From NCBI GenBank assembly GCA_027533425.1, contig JAPZUD010000001.1, positions 62,001 through 126,000 of the forward strand: 64,000 bases of DNA, written 5' to 3'. Below are positions 42,632-50,923 of this stretch, in pieces (the stretch's first letter is position 1; each line of letters opens with the position of its first letter). Made by a program: the position numbers and the translations under genes. The notes beneath the pieces are model-generated. The model saw only the letters and a program-made list of their open reading frames with translations. It did not search any database and was not told where the DNA came from. This DNA is from Beijerinckiaceae bacterium. GTDB taxonomy: Bacteria > Pseudomonadota > Alphaproteobacteria > Rhizobiales > Beijerinckiaceae.

Positions 42632-42830
42632 GATCGACTCGCCGTTGCGAGGGCGAACGGCAAGCCGGTCGGGATCAGCTCCATGCGCCTCTTCCGCAAG
42701 TGCAACACTTCGCCCGGCATCATCTGCCTCGCGGTGATCTGCATTTCCGCTCGCCGCTGTCACTGCGGAATGTGGAGGCGCTGCCACATGCCGGGGGCCG
42801 TTGGCAGATTTTCTGGAACCGGTCGTTTCC
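42632..42830 (+). mobile_element. 5' part of a decayed IS6-family element
   Basis: The plus strand carries CGGCAAGCCGGTCGGGATCAG, a decayed MRLFRKCNTSPGIICLAV, then TCACTGCGGAATGTGGAGGC and TTTTCTGGAACCGGTCG. Block for block these match the N-terminal half of the copy at 59064 (MSNARIFRYFKTSTEIIRLAV, LRNVEVLLHE, FWWNRF), with frameshifts. Neither terminus is clear. The rest of the 313-base gap before 42926 holds nothing supportable. Confidence 0.6.
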
Positions 42831-42925
42831 CGTGAGAAAGCAGCCTGGCGTGCCAATGCCGAGTTGCGGGTGGAGTTGTTCGGCTGAATAGTGGCCCATC
42901 GCCAGTCTGCAACGGTGCCCATGTT

Positions 42926-44362
42926 ATGATCTGGTTTGTCAATCGGTTCGGATCCCTTCTGTTGGGTGTCCTGGTGCTCATCTCGCAGATCAGTCCCGGG
43001 GTGGCGGAAGGGAAAACGCACGCCCCGGCTGACCTCGCCAGCGGCGCGAACCGGGCATGGCGTGGTGATTTCGATGGCATGGTCAAGCGCAGAACGGTGC
43101 GTATTCTTGTGCCGTACAGCAAGACCCTGTTCTTCCTTGATCGTGGCCGTCAACTTGGGGTCGTTGCGGAATTCGGGCAGGCCTTCGAGGCATGGCTGAA
43201 CAAGCGTCATGCCCGCGGGCATTTACGCATCCATGTCGCCTTTATCCCCACGCCCCGCGATGAATTGCTGACTGCGCTTCGCGATGGCCTTGGCGATATC
43301 GTCGCGGCCAACCTGACGATCACGCCCGAGCGACAATTGCTGGTCGATTTCGCGGATCCCTGGCTACGCAATGTGCAGGAGCTCGTCGTGACGGGGCCCA
43401 AGGCCCGTCCGCTTGCTTCCCTCGATGACCTTGCAGGACAGGACATCCGGGTTCGGATGAGCAGCAGCTATGCCACGCATCTCGCTTCTCTGAGCCGCAC
43501 TCTGGTCGAGCGCGGAAAGTCTGCGATCCGCATCCTGCCGGCAGACGAGGATCTTGAGGACGAGGACTTGCTCGAGATGGTCAATGCGGGCCTCTTGCCC
43601 TTGGCTGTCGTCGATGGCCACAAGGCAAACGCCTGGCAGCCCGTGTTTCCGGCGTTGACCATTCGCCGGGACCTTGTTGTTCATGCCGGTGGCGACATTG
43701 CCTGGGCAATCCGCAAGGATTCGCCGCAATTGAAAGACGTCATCAATGCCTTCCTGGCCGAACATGCGAGCGGAACAAGCTTCGGCAACACAATCCGGCG
43801 GCGCTATTTCGGCGGACAGCGCGCAACCCGCGGCGCACTGGACGACAATGAGCTCACAAGGTTCAATGGACTCTGGGACTCCTTCAAGAGCCATGGTCAG
43901 CTTCATCGCTTCGATGCCTTGATGCTGGCAGCGCAAGGCTATCAGGAATCCCAACTGGTCCAATCCCGCCGGTCACCACGCGGCGCTGTCGGCGTCATGC
44001 AATTGCTGCCTCGGACCGCAGCGGCGCCGCCGGTGAGTCTGCGCGATGTGGCCTCGAGCGCAGACATCAATATCCTCGCAGGGGCCCGTTACATGCGCCA
44101 CCTGATGGACACCTATGTCAATGATCCGGTGCTGGACGAGCGCAATCGCCTGCTCATGACCCTTGCGGCCTATAATGCAGGCCCCGGAAATTTGCGGAAA
44201 TTCCGGCGAGAAGCCCAGAAGATGGGGCTGGATCCGAATCGATGGTTCAACCACACGGAACAGGCTGCGGCCAAGATCATCGGCCGGGAAACCGTGCAGT
44301 ACGTTTCGAACATCTACAAATACTACGTGGCCTATTCGCTGCTCGACAAGCTCGCTGACTGA
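42926..44362 (+). CDS. MltF-like lytic transglycosylase with solute-binding domain
   Basis: The 478-residue product has a signal peptide (about 1-27), a periplasmic family-3 solute-binding-like domain (about 55-290) and a C-terminal SLT lysozyme-like domain. Catalytic E341 lies in GYQESQLVQSRRSPRGAVGVMQLLP, and later YNAGPGN is present. This is the MltF architecture: a peptidoglycan glycosidase releasing anhydromuropeptides, with an amino-acid- or muropeptide-sensing regulatory domain. No lipobox cysteine is visible, so it may be soluble or anchored through the uncleaved leader. Confidence 0.85.
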   Translation: MIWFVNRFGSLLLGVLVLISQISPGVAEGKTHAPADLASGANRAWRGDFDGMVKRRTVRILVPYSKTLFFLDRGRQLGVVAEFGQAFEAWLNKRHARGHLRIHVAFIPTPRDELLTALRDGLGDIVAANLTITPERQLLVDFADPWLRNVQELVVTGPKARPLASLDDLAGQDIRVRMSSSYATHLASLSRTLVERGKSAIRILPADEDLEDEDLLEMVNAGLLPLAVVDGHKANAWQPVFPALTIRRDLVVHAGGDIAWAIRKDSPQLKDVINAFLAEHASGTSFGNTIRRRYFGGQRATRGALDDNELTRFNGLWDSFKSHGQLHRFDALMLAAQGYQESQLVQSRRSPRGAVGVMQLLPRTAAAPPVSLRDVASSADINILAGARYMRHLMDTYVNDPVLDERNRLLMTLAAYNAGPGNLRKFRREAQKMGLDPNRWFNHTEQAAAKIIGRETVQYVSNIYKYYVAYSLLDKLAD

Positions 44363-44427
44363 TGCGGGCAAGGCTGCGGGAGCAAACCCGGCAATTTGTG
44401 AGTTTGCCCCCGCCGGGCTGAACCGGG

Positions 44428-44970
44428 TCAGTATGTGTAGACGTAGCGGATGCTCGGATGATTCCACCGGGGGTGCTGGTGGCACCGGATGCTGGAATGA
44501 AAGGTCATACCGGCGACGCGATACCGGTGCACGTGACACCAGCTCAGATCCCTCGCGATGGCGGCACTGACAACTCCGGCATAGATCCGATAGCGCAAAC
44601 CCGGCCGCCATGGGCGCCAGATCGGCGGACGGGCAACAGGGCGAGGCGGCCGCCAGCCCGGTGGGCGAACGCCCGGCGGCCGCCATGCCGGCGGCCGGTT
44701 TCCAATACCCGGGCGGTTTCCAATACCCGGGCGGTTGCCAATACCCGGGCGGTTTCCGATACCCGGGCGGTTGCCAATACCCGGGCGGTTTCCGATACCT
44801 GGCCTGCCGGCCAAGCCAGGGCGAGGACGTGGGCGCATCTGCGCGAGCTGGATGGTTGCTTCATTCCTCGCCCGTTCAGAATTCGGGCTTGCTTCCCATG
44901 GGGCAGCCGATGCTGGCAAGCCGGCCAGCAACCCCAGACCGATCGAGACCGCCGCAATCCATGTTTTCAT
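44428..44970 (-). CDS. Secreted Pro/Arg/Trp-rich protein with RPGIGN hexapeptide repeats
   Basis: From ATG 44970 the precursor is 180 residues with a signal peptide (MKTWIAAVSIGLGLLAGLPASA). About six tandem RPGIGN units occupy about 56-91, followed by a Pro-Arg-Trp-rich segment (PPAWRPPGVRPPGWRPPRP) and a C-terminal domain with two cysteines and many aromatic and histidine residues, ending in YVYTY. I do not recognise a named family. Comparable low-complexity exported proteins occur in Hyphomicrobiales and may coat the envelope. It is convergent with the MltF-like gene. Confidence 0.6.
   Translation of the reverse strand: MKTWIAAVSIGLGLLAGLPASAAPWEASPNSERARNEATIQLAQMRPRPRPGLAGRPGIGNRPGIGNRPGIGNRPGIGNRPGIGNRPGIGNRPPAWRPPGVRPPGWRPPRPVARPPIWRPWRPGLRYRIYAGVVSAAIARDLSWCHVHRYRVAGMTFHSSIRCHQHPRWNHPSIRYVYTY
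44704..44793. repeat. Five tandem 18-bp repeats encoding RPGIGN
   Basis: The 18-base unit AATACCCGGGCGGTTTCC (third-last base T or G, first base A or G) is repeated five times without gaps, with partial units on both sides. On the minus strand it encodes the hexapeptide repeats of the secreted protein. Near identity at the DNA level points to recent slippage or unequal exchange, so copy number may vary between strains. Confidence 0.85.
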
Positions 44971-45004
44971 GCACTCATCCTCCCGCAACAGCTGCTCCGC
45001 TGCG

Positions 45005-46498
45005 TCAATATTTCACGACCAGGTTGGCGAATGCGCCGGTCCAACCCTTGATGCGGCCGGGTGAAAGGGCCTTCTGGCCGGCGCCGGGTTCCGAATAGCC
45101 AACGCCGAGGGTCAGGAACGCGTTCTGGGTCAGGACGCGGGTATACTCCACGAGGAAGTCATCGGAGAGATGGGCCTTGCTGACGCCTGCGACCAAGCCC
45201 GGCGCCCCTCCGACAACCGTCAGGCGCGTGCCTTGTCCGAACTGGATCGGACTGTTGAGCTCGTTGGCTCGGACATGAGCATAACGGAGGGTCAGGATAT
45301 CGCGCTGGGTCAGATACATCGCCAAGGTCACGCGGTGGGCGTTGACGTTGGAGTTGATGAAGACGAACGAGCCATTATAGCCGGTCGCCCAGCCTGTCGG
45401 GCTGCCATCATAGAAAAGCGGATCGAACCGTTCGAGGCGGGCCGTATTCGGGTTGTCGCCCGAGAACGTCTGGAAGGTGTAGGACAGGGTCGGCGCGAAG
45501 GGCAGCGTGGTGAATGCGTAGCCGATCTCGGCGCGCGCGGCCCAGGCGCGCTGGTTGATCCGGTCATTCCACTGATAGGCAAAGTCACCGGCTACCCAGA
45601 GGCCAGCAAGAGATGGAACCGGGTTCCATCGGCCGTAGCCATGCAGGAAGGACAGGTCCTTCCGGGCCCCCGTGAGCACGGTCGGCACGCCAACCCCTCC
45701 GGGTGCCGCTTTCGGATAGGGCGCAAGCGAATCCAGAACCTTGCCATAGGTCAGGCCCAGCATCCGGCCCGGGGCGGGCGCGTAGAGCAGGTTCACCCCG
45801 GCCAGCTCTGTTTTCATGTTGTTGGACGCATATTCGTTCGCATCGAGATAGAAGGCTTCGGCCGAGAAGGCCCCGTGGCCGACCTTCGCGATTCCTGTCA
45901 TTGACCAGGCCTGTCGCGGTCCGAAGATAAGGCCGCCCCGTTCAAAGCCATCCTGTGCTCCGTCAGCAATGAGCATGCCGCTGCCGATCCGGTAGGGCTG
46001 GGGCCCGGCAGAGAGGTCGGCGAAGAAACCAGTCCCCGGCTGCCCGAAGCGCAGGCCCAGAAAGCCATTCTCGAGAAGAATGCGCCCCCGGTTGTTGATG
46101 TCGAAAATGTCGGAGCCGAGCGTTCGCGCACCAACCGTGCTGAGGCCGCCATAAAGTCTGACCTGCTGTCCGATCTGGCGTTCAAAGCTGAGGCTGGGCT
46201 TGAGATAGGCCTCGCCCCATCCGAAGGTTGTCTTGAAATTCGAGGTCGGGGCAAAGACTTTCGACAGCTCCCAGAAGGCCCGGTTTTCCCCGACGACCTG
46301 GATGCCAGCCTCGATCCCCAGCTTGATATGCCCGTCAGGAAACTCGTACCGCAACGGGTCCTTGGGCGGCGTCTGCGCCATCGCATTTCCCAGTGCCAGG
46401 AGCATGTTCCCCAGTGCCAGGAGCATGGCGATGGAGGCAAGGACGCTGCGGGTCAAAAGAGTGAGGCGCGTGCGGGGCGATGTTCTCGATGTCTGCAT
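45005..46498 (-). CDS. Outer-membrane beta-barrel, alginate-export-like
   Basis: The 497-residue precursor has a signal peptide with cleavage after NAMA (about 41) and alternating amphipathic strands through to a terminal VVKY, the aromatic C-terminal signature of BAM substrates. Segments such as RILLENGFLGLRFGQPGTGFFADLSAG and FVFINSNVNAHRVTLAMYLTQRDILTLRY resemble AlgE/alginate-export family porins (PF13372). It lies seven bases from the next barrel gene and downstream of the sulfatase, so it may pass sulfated glycans or their products. That link is positional inference. Confidence 0.65.
   Translation of the reverse strand: MQTSRTSPRTRLTLLTRSVLASIAMLLALGNMLLALGNAMAQTPPKDPLRYEFPDGHIKLGIEAGIQVVGENRAFWELSKVFAPTSNFKTTFGWGEAYLKPSLSFERQIGQQVRLYGGLSTVGARTLGSDIFDINNRGRILLENGFLGLRFGQPGTGFFADLSAGPQPYRIGSGMLIADGAQDGFERGGLIFGPRQAWSMTGIAKVGHGAFSAEAFYLDANEYASNNMKTELAGVNLLYAPAPGRMLGLTYGKVLDSLAPYPKAAPGGVGVPTVLTGARKDLSFLHGYGRWNPVPSLAGLWVAGDFAYQWNDRINQRAWAARAEIGYAFTTLPFAPTLSYTFQTFSGDNPNTARLERFDPLFYDGSPTGWATGYNGSFVFINSNVNAHRVTLAMYLTQRDILTLRYAHVRANELNSPIQFGQGTRLTVVGGAPGLVAGVSKAHLSDDFLVEYTRVLTQNAFLTLGVGYSEPGAGQKALSPGRIKGWTGAFANLVVKY
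46387..46428. repeat. 21-bp tandem duplication inside a signal peptide
   Basis: Two consecutive 21-base units (46387-46407 and 46408-46428) encode MLLALGN-MLLALGN in the signal peptide of the barrel protein. The duplication lengthens the hydrophobic core by seven residues without changing frame, and looks recent because the copies differ at only two or three bases. Confidence 0.75.
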
Positions 46499-46505
46499 GA
46501 TGCCC

Positions 46506-47288
46506 TCAGAAGAACCGTTTGACAGCCGCTGTCACGGAGCCGCGATCCTCGCGGTCACCCCATTTCCGTCCGTAGCCCACCGAGGCGGCGGTCCGGGCGT
46601 CGAGCATCATGCCGAATTCGATCTGGCCCTCGACCCAGGTGTCGCGCCGGTTGATTGTCTCCCAGGTGTACTTGGCGTCGAGGGTGAAAAACATGCCGCG
46701 CGGAAGGATAAACGCCTGGACGATCCGCGCGCTTTGCTCCTGAACGCCCCGCCGCCCGTTGAGTTCATGAACCGAATGGGCGCTCTTCACCACGAAGGCG
46801 GTGATCAGGCTCGCATTCCAGGCCTGAACCAACAGGGCGCTCGCATTGAACTGGTACGTGCCGCTTCCCAAAGTGCGTTCCGTCGCGGTCGGCAGCACAG
46901 TCTCCACGGCGCCGCCGACCGAGGTCTGGCCGATCGGGCTGGCCCCGAGGCTGGCGACATAGCGCAGGCGCAGGAAGATATCGCCGATCCCGGTATCGTT
47001 CAGCCCCGGCACACCCGCCGCCGTGGATGATTGCCGGAAATGACCGAGAACCGGCATCTCGATGTTGAACCCGGCTTCCTGCGAAAGCCGGTAGTCGAAC
47101 TTCAGAGTGGTTGTGAAAATTCCGGACGAGCGGGTCAGCCAGTTGTATTTGAGGATCACATCCGCACGGGTGTCATTCTCGGCCGGATTGACGCCGCGCG
47201 CCTTGATCTCTTCCGCCTCGGCCAGCCCCGCCGCAGCGAGGGCAAGCAAGACCGCCGCGAGGCCGGTATTTCTTGTGCTTCTTTTCAT
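46506..47288 (-). CDS. Outer-membrane transporter-like beta-barrel, function unknown
   Basis: The 260-residue precursor has a signal peptide (about 1-25) and a small barrel pattern with the segment GLNDTGIGDIFLRLRYVASLG and a terminal AVKRFF. This type is usually annotated 'transporter' (PF13557-like, MetA-pathway phenol degradation). It starts 62 bases after the winged-helix regulator and ends seven bases before the larger barrel gene, so the two barrels are probably co-transcribed with the sulfatase cluster. The ligand is unknown. Confidence 0.6.
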   Translation of the reverse strand: MKRSTRNTGLAAVLLALAAAGLAEAEEIKARGVNPAENDTRADVILKYNWLTRSSGIFTTTLKFDYRLSQEAGFNIEMPVLGHFRQSSTAAGVPGLNDTGIGDIFLRLRYVASLGASPIGQTSVGGAVETVLPTATERTLGSGTYQFNASALLVQAWNASLITAFVVKSAHSVHELNGRRGVQEQSARIVQAFILPRGMFFTLDAKYTWETINRRDTWVEGQIEFGMMLDARTAASVGYGRKWGDREDRGSVTAAVKRFF

Positions 47289-47350
47289 TCCTGCCCCACT
47301 CCCTGCACAAGCCGGATGGCCGTTGCCGTTTCCGCGGCCTGACTCGTCTT

Positions 47351-47821
47351 TTATCTGTTGTTGCGGACCCCCAGGATCCGGTTCAGGTCGTCCTGCAATC
47401 GCGTTGCACGGGCGAGGCCGCGATTTGAAAGCTCGAGGAGATCACGTCCGGCCTGCGTGTCATCCGGCGGGCCGGCCAGGCTCCAGGAGGCGTCATCTCG
47501 CTGCTCGACCCAGCCCTGCTTTTCCAGATCCTGAAGCTTCCGCCGGACGGTCTGCCGCGACATCTCCGTGACATCGGCGATGCGCGAGGCGGTCATCCGG
47601 AGGCACTGACTTCGGGTATCTCCATCGGTTTCGCCAGTCATCAGGACCTTGAGATGGTTCTGGCCAAGAATGGCCAGAACCAGCATCGCATCGAGATCGC
47701 CATTGAAGACTCTGCGGCAATCCACCAGATGCTCCGTGAGCATGTGGACGAAGGCGTATTGGGTCCTCAGGAACTGATCGTCAGTCTCGTCTTTTGGTTG
47801 GATTTTTCCTTCCGACACCAC
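47351..47821 (-). CDS. Winged helix-turn-helix regulator
   Basis: The 156-residue protein begins at GTG 47821, six bases after the sulfatase stop. A helical N-terminal part (about 15-75) is followed by a winged helix (about 75-115; MTASRIADVTEMSRQTVRRKLQDLEKQGWVEQRDD), resembling MarR or Crp C-terminal DNA-binding domains but without a clear effector domain. It is likely to regulate the sulfatase/barrel cluster in which it is embedded. I cannot assign it to a named subfamily. Confidence 0.7.
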   Translation of the reverse strand: MVSEGKIQPKDETDDQFLRTQYAFVHMLTEHLVDCRRVFNGDLDAMLVLAILGQNHLKVLMTGETDGDTRSQCLRMTASRIADVTEMSRQTVRRKLQDLEKQGWVEQRDDASWSLAGPPDDTQAGRDLLELSNRGLARATRLQDDLNRILGVRNNR

Positions 47822-47827
47822 GCGCTC

Positions 47828-49348
47828 CTACCGCGGCCGGAGATCGCCGCCCTTCTGTCGGGGCGGGAATTGCTCGAGCGACAGATAATGCTCTCCGAGA
47901 ATGTCGCGGATCATGCCCCCCAGGAAAGCCTTCCGCATCGCGACAAGGTTCGAGCGATGACCGTCGCGCTGTTCGAAGGGATCCATGCGGAGATTGAAGA
48001 TCAGCGAGCTGTCAACGAACGGGTCAAAGAACCCGTTGCGCGTCTTGAAATGCGATTTCCAGGGGCCGAACCGCAGCGCAGTGAGCTGTTGTTCGTTGTA
48101 CATGATGAAATGATCGCGGCTGGAAGGAGCCTCGCCACGCCAATGGGCGAGATTGTCGAGCCCGTCGATCCTGACCTTGTGGCTCTCCAGAAGTTCCTTG
48201 CGCACATCGGCCACGCCGGCGGCCTTTGCCAGCGTTGTGAACAGGTCCATGTGACTCTGGATCCCGTTGGAGACCGAGCCCGGCTTGATGGCTGCCGGCC
48301 AGCGGATCAGCATCGGCGCACGGACCCCGCCTTCCCAGGTCGTCGCTTTCTCCGACCGGAAGGGCGTCGTCCCGCCATCCGGCCACCACGCGGCCATGGC
48401 GCCGTTATCCGAGGTGAAGAGAACGATCGTGTTCTCGCGTTGACCGGTATCGTCCAGCTTCTTGAGAATGGCCGCGACCTGCCGATCGAGCTCGATCATT
48501 CCCGAGCCATAGATATCATCGGCGGAAGAATAGGGCAGTGCGAGCAGCCGGCTCTCGGGACGGAGATAGGTGTAGATGTGCATGCGGGAGGGCGCATGCC
48601 AGATGAAGAACGGCTCCTTCGCCTTGGCCGCATCGTCGATGAAGGCCAGCGTCCGAGCGAGGAACTCGTCATCGACCGTCTCCATGCGCTTGCGCGTCAG
48701 CGGGCCCGTATCGGTGCAGCGTTGCTTGCCCCATGCGCCAAAGCGCGCATCCGCCGGAGCGGGATTATCCTGTGCCGTTGCCACGCAGTCCAGAACCCCG
48801 CGCGGGCGGTATCGATCATTGAAGCCCTTGTCCTTGGGCCAATCCGGATCCTCCGGCTCATCCTCCGAGTTGAGATGGTAGAGGTTGCCGAAGAACTGGT
48901 CGAACCCATGGACGGTCGGGAGATGCTCGTTGCGATCGCCCAGATGGTTCTTCCCGAACTGCCCAGTGCGATACCCGACGCGCTTCAGCACGGTCGCCAG
49001 GGTGGGATCACGCTTGTCCAGCCCCACGGGAGAGCCCGGCAAGCCAACTGTCGTCAGCCCTGTCCGGATTGGCATCTGTCCGGTGATAAAGGCTGCGCGG
49101 CCCGGCGTGCAGGTGGGTTCGGCATAATGATCCGTGAACAGCATGCCTTCCTTGGCAAGCCGGTCGATGTTCGGCGTTGGCACCATCATGCCGTGGGAAT
49201 AGGCACCGACATTCGTGATGCCGACATCATCCGGCATGATCATGATGATGTTTGGCCGTTGGCTCTGCTGGGCCAAAGCTGGCTGTGCAGCAAGCCCCAG
49301 CATGGCTGTGCCGGCCAGTGCCAGCATCCCTGGAAGTCTGTAGCCCAT
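47828..49348 (-). CDS. Periplasmic type I (Cys-type) arylsulfatase
   Basis: The 506-residue precursor has a signal peptide (cleavage after ALA, about 26) and the sulfatase core: metal-binding PDDVG (39-43), and the activation motif C80-T-P-G-R84 in EPTCTPGRAAFITG, whose cysteine is oxidised to formylglycine. Later come KNHLGD and TSDNGA. Type I sulfatases hydrolyse sulfate esters of aryl compounds, lipids or glycans. The gene for a formylglycine-generating enzyme lies 45 bases upstream on the same strand, which fits the Cys-type motif. Confidence 0.9.
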   Translation of the reverse strand: MGYRLPGMLALAGTAMLGLAAQPALAQQSQRPNIIMIMPDDVGITNVGAYSHGMMVPTPNIDRLAKEGMLFTDHYAEPTCTPGRAAFITGQMPIRTGLTTVGLPGSPVGLDKRDPTLATVLKRVGYRTGQFGKNHLGDRNEHLPTVHGFDQFFGNLYHLNSEDEPEDPDWPKDKGFNDRYRPRGVLDCVATAQDNPAPADARFGAWGKQRCTDTGPLTRKRMETVDDEFLARTLAFIDDAAKAKEPFFIWHAPSRMHIYTYLRPESRLLALPYSSADDIYGSGMIELDRQVAAILKKLDDTGQRENTIVLFTSDNGAMAAWWPDGGTTPFRSEKATTWEGGVRAPMLIRWPAAIKPGSVSNGIQSHMDLFTTLAKAAGVADVRKELLESHKVRIDGLDNLAHWRGEAPSSRDHFIMYNEQQLTALRFGPWKSHFKTRNGFFDPFVDSSLIFNLRMDPFEQRDGHRSNLVAMRKAFLGGMIRDILGEHYLSLEQFPPRQKGGDLRPR

Positions 49349-49393
49349 CTGTCGCCTCCCTTTGTTGTTACGTTTCGGCCAATCCCGCAGTGG

Positions 49394-50479
49394 TCAACCG
49401 CCCTCGCGGATCACGGTGCGGAACCCGATATGCGCTGTGCCCGAATCCAGGGCTGCCGGCTGCCGCGCGCTCGGGCGATACCGGAAACAGTAATTGTCCG
49501 AACACAGATGCGAGCCCCCCTTGACCACGGCCATGCCGGCCTGCGGGCCGCGGAGATCGCGGTAATCGTCCTTGGTCAACTCCCAGACATTGCCGGCCAC
49601 GTCACTGAGGCCGAAGCCATTCTGGTCAAAGCATCCGACCGGCGCTGTCCCCGCGAAGCCGTCGAGCATCTGGTTGGAAACCGGAAAGCGTCCCTGCCAG
49701 ACATTGGCCTGCCATTGACCGGATGGCGTCTTTTCCTCGCCCCAGACATAGTCCTTGCCCTCGAGGCCACCGCGTGCGGCAAACTCCCATTCGGCCTCGG
49801 TCGGCAGGTCCCGGCCGAGCCAGCGCGCATAGGCCAATGCGTCGTCCCGCGTGACATGGACAACCGGATGGTTCATCCGGTCCACGATGCTGCTGCCCGG
49901 CCCTTCCGGCTGCCGCCACGAAGCACCCGGCCGGTAACGCCACCATGCGCGGAAATCGGCAGGTGATACCGGCCCTTCGGGCTGATGGAAGACAAATCCG
50001 CCGGGTTGCAGCAGTTCGGGCGGTGCCCCGGGATAGCGCGACGCATCGACAGGCTGTTCGGCAATTGTGACGTAGCCGGTGGCATCGACAAAGCGCTTGA
50101 ACTGGGCGTTGGTCACTTCATGGCGGTCGATCCAGAAGGGGCCGACTTCCATCGATCGGGCGGGTCGCTCCTCAGGGAAATGCCGGTCGGATCCCATCAG
50201 GAACCGGCCGCCACCGATCTTGAGCATGCCGGTGCGGCTCGACGGGCCAAATCCCTGCGGAAGCCCGGCGTAAGCGCTGCAACGGCCTTCGCCGAAGGCC
50301 GTCGACTCGCGTGGCCAAAGGGTTGCCATCAGAGCGCCAGCAGCCACAAGGCTGCAAAGAGTCAGAAAGCCTAGAGCGCTCGTTCTGGTTCGTGATCTGG
50401 TTGGGCAGGTCAATGAACGTCTCCAGAAGGGCGATACCTGCTGCGCTTCAATGAGTATCAGGCCGGGGCGACATCTCAA
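49394..50479 (-). CDS. Formylglycine-generating enzyme (sulfatase activator) with N-terminal membrane anchor
   Basis: The 361-residue frame is an FGE-sulfatase domain (PF03781): MVLI-like GGGRFLMGSD, VTNAQFKRFVDATGYVT, PVVHVTRDDALAYARWLGRDLPTEAEWEFAARGG, and the copper-binding C326 and C331 in GGSHLCSDNYCFRYRPSARQ. These two cysteines mark a true oxygen-dependent FGE rather than a paralogue. A hydrophobic segment (about 35-55) would export or anchor it. The start is uncertain: TTG 50479 gives this length, while TTG 50413 with GGAGACG upstream gives 339 residues. It activates the adjacent sulfatase. Confidence 0.85.
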   Translation of the reverse strand: MRCRPGLILIEAQQVSPFWRRSLTCPTRSRTRTSALGFLTLCSLVAAGALMATLWPRESTAFGEGRCSAYAGLPQGFGPSSRTGMLKIGGGRFLMGSDRHFPEERPARSMEVGPFWIDRHEVTNAQFKRFVDATGYVTIAEQPVDASRYPGAPPELLQPGGFVFHQPEGPVSPADFRAWWRYRPGASWRQPEGPGSSIVDRMNHPVVHVTRDDALAYARWLGRDLPTEAEWEFAARGGLEGKDYVWGEEKTPSGQWQANVWQGRFPVSNQMLDGFAGTAPVGCFDQNGFGLSDVAGNVWELTKDDYRDLRGPQAGMAVVKGGSHLCSDNYCFRYRPSARQPAALDSGTAHIGFRTVIREGG

Positions 50480-50799
50480 TCTCCGATCTGCTCAAAATGA
50501 GCGCCATGCGCCTCCATCGGCGATCGTCTTCATGGTTGAACGCACCGTCAAGGTACAGTCAGACCGAAAGTCGGCTCGTGGATCATCGGATCAGGGCTGT
50601 ATGTTTTGTGTTCCGGATCGCCAGCGCTTTGCCATCTTCTGAAGGGTTTACCCTCGAGGCGCGGTATTCTGTCCGAATTGATTGCGCTGGGCGCCGCAAG
50701 CCGTGGATCGCGTGCTTTCCTCCGGCAATGCCCCCCTGGCGGCAAGGATGGCTGTCCGGTATCCACTGCTGCAACGGAACAACACTCGTGTCCGGACCG

Positions 50800-50913
50800 G
50801 CATTCTTGAGACGTCGCGTTGCCGCACTCACCGAGTGGCGCCAGCCTTGAACGGCCTGTTCCAAGCCGGGGCAGGGGTCTTTCCGCGCCGATTTGGGTTA
50901 GTCTGACAACACC
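50800..50913 (+). mobile_element. 3' end of a decayed IS6-family element
   Basis: The plus strand codes RRRVAALTEWRQP and stops, equivalent to the family's C-terminal NRAAALAEWRQL. It is followed by the sub-terminal CGGCCTGTTCCAAGCCGGGGCAGG-type block and the right end GTTAGTCTGACAACACC (to 50913). Upstream, 50480-50799 has no gene I can support and may be further eroded element. Confidence 0.65.
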
Positions 50914-50923
50914 TTGGCCCTGT

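Noticed and set aside
44704-44793. A CRISPR-like array
   Set aside because: The 18-bp units are contiguous with no unique spacers and lie in frame within a secreted protein gene.
47654-49966. A 770-codon plus-strand open frame opposite the sulfatase and part of the FGE gene
   Set aside because: Antisense shadow: the opposite strand encodes complete catalytic motifs of two known families.
50480-50799. Short plus-strand open frames before the IS relic
   Set aside because: No homology, no ribosome-binding site and overlapping alternatives in several frames; probably eroded sequence.
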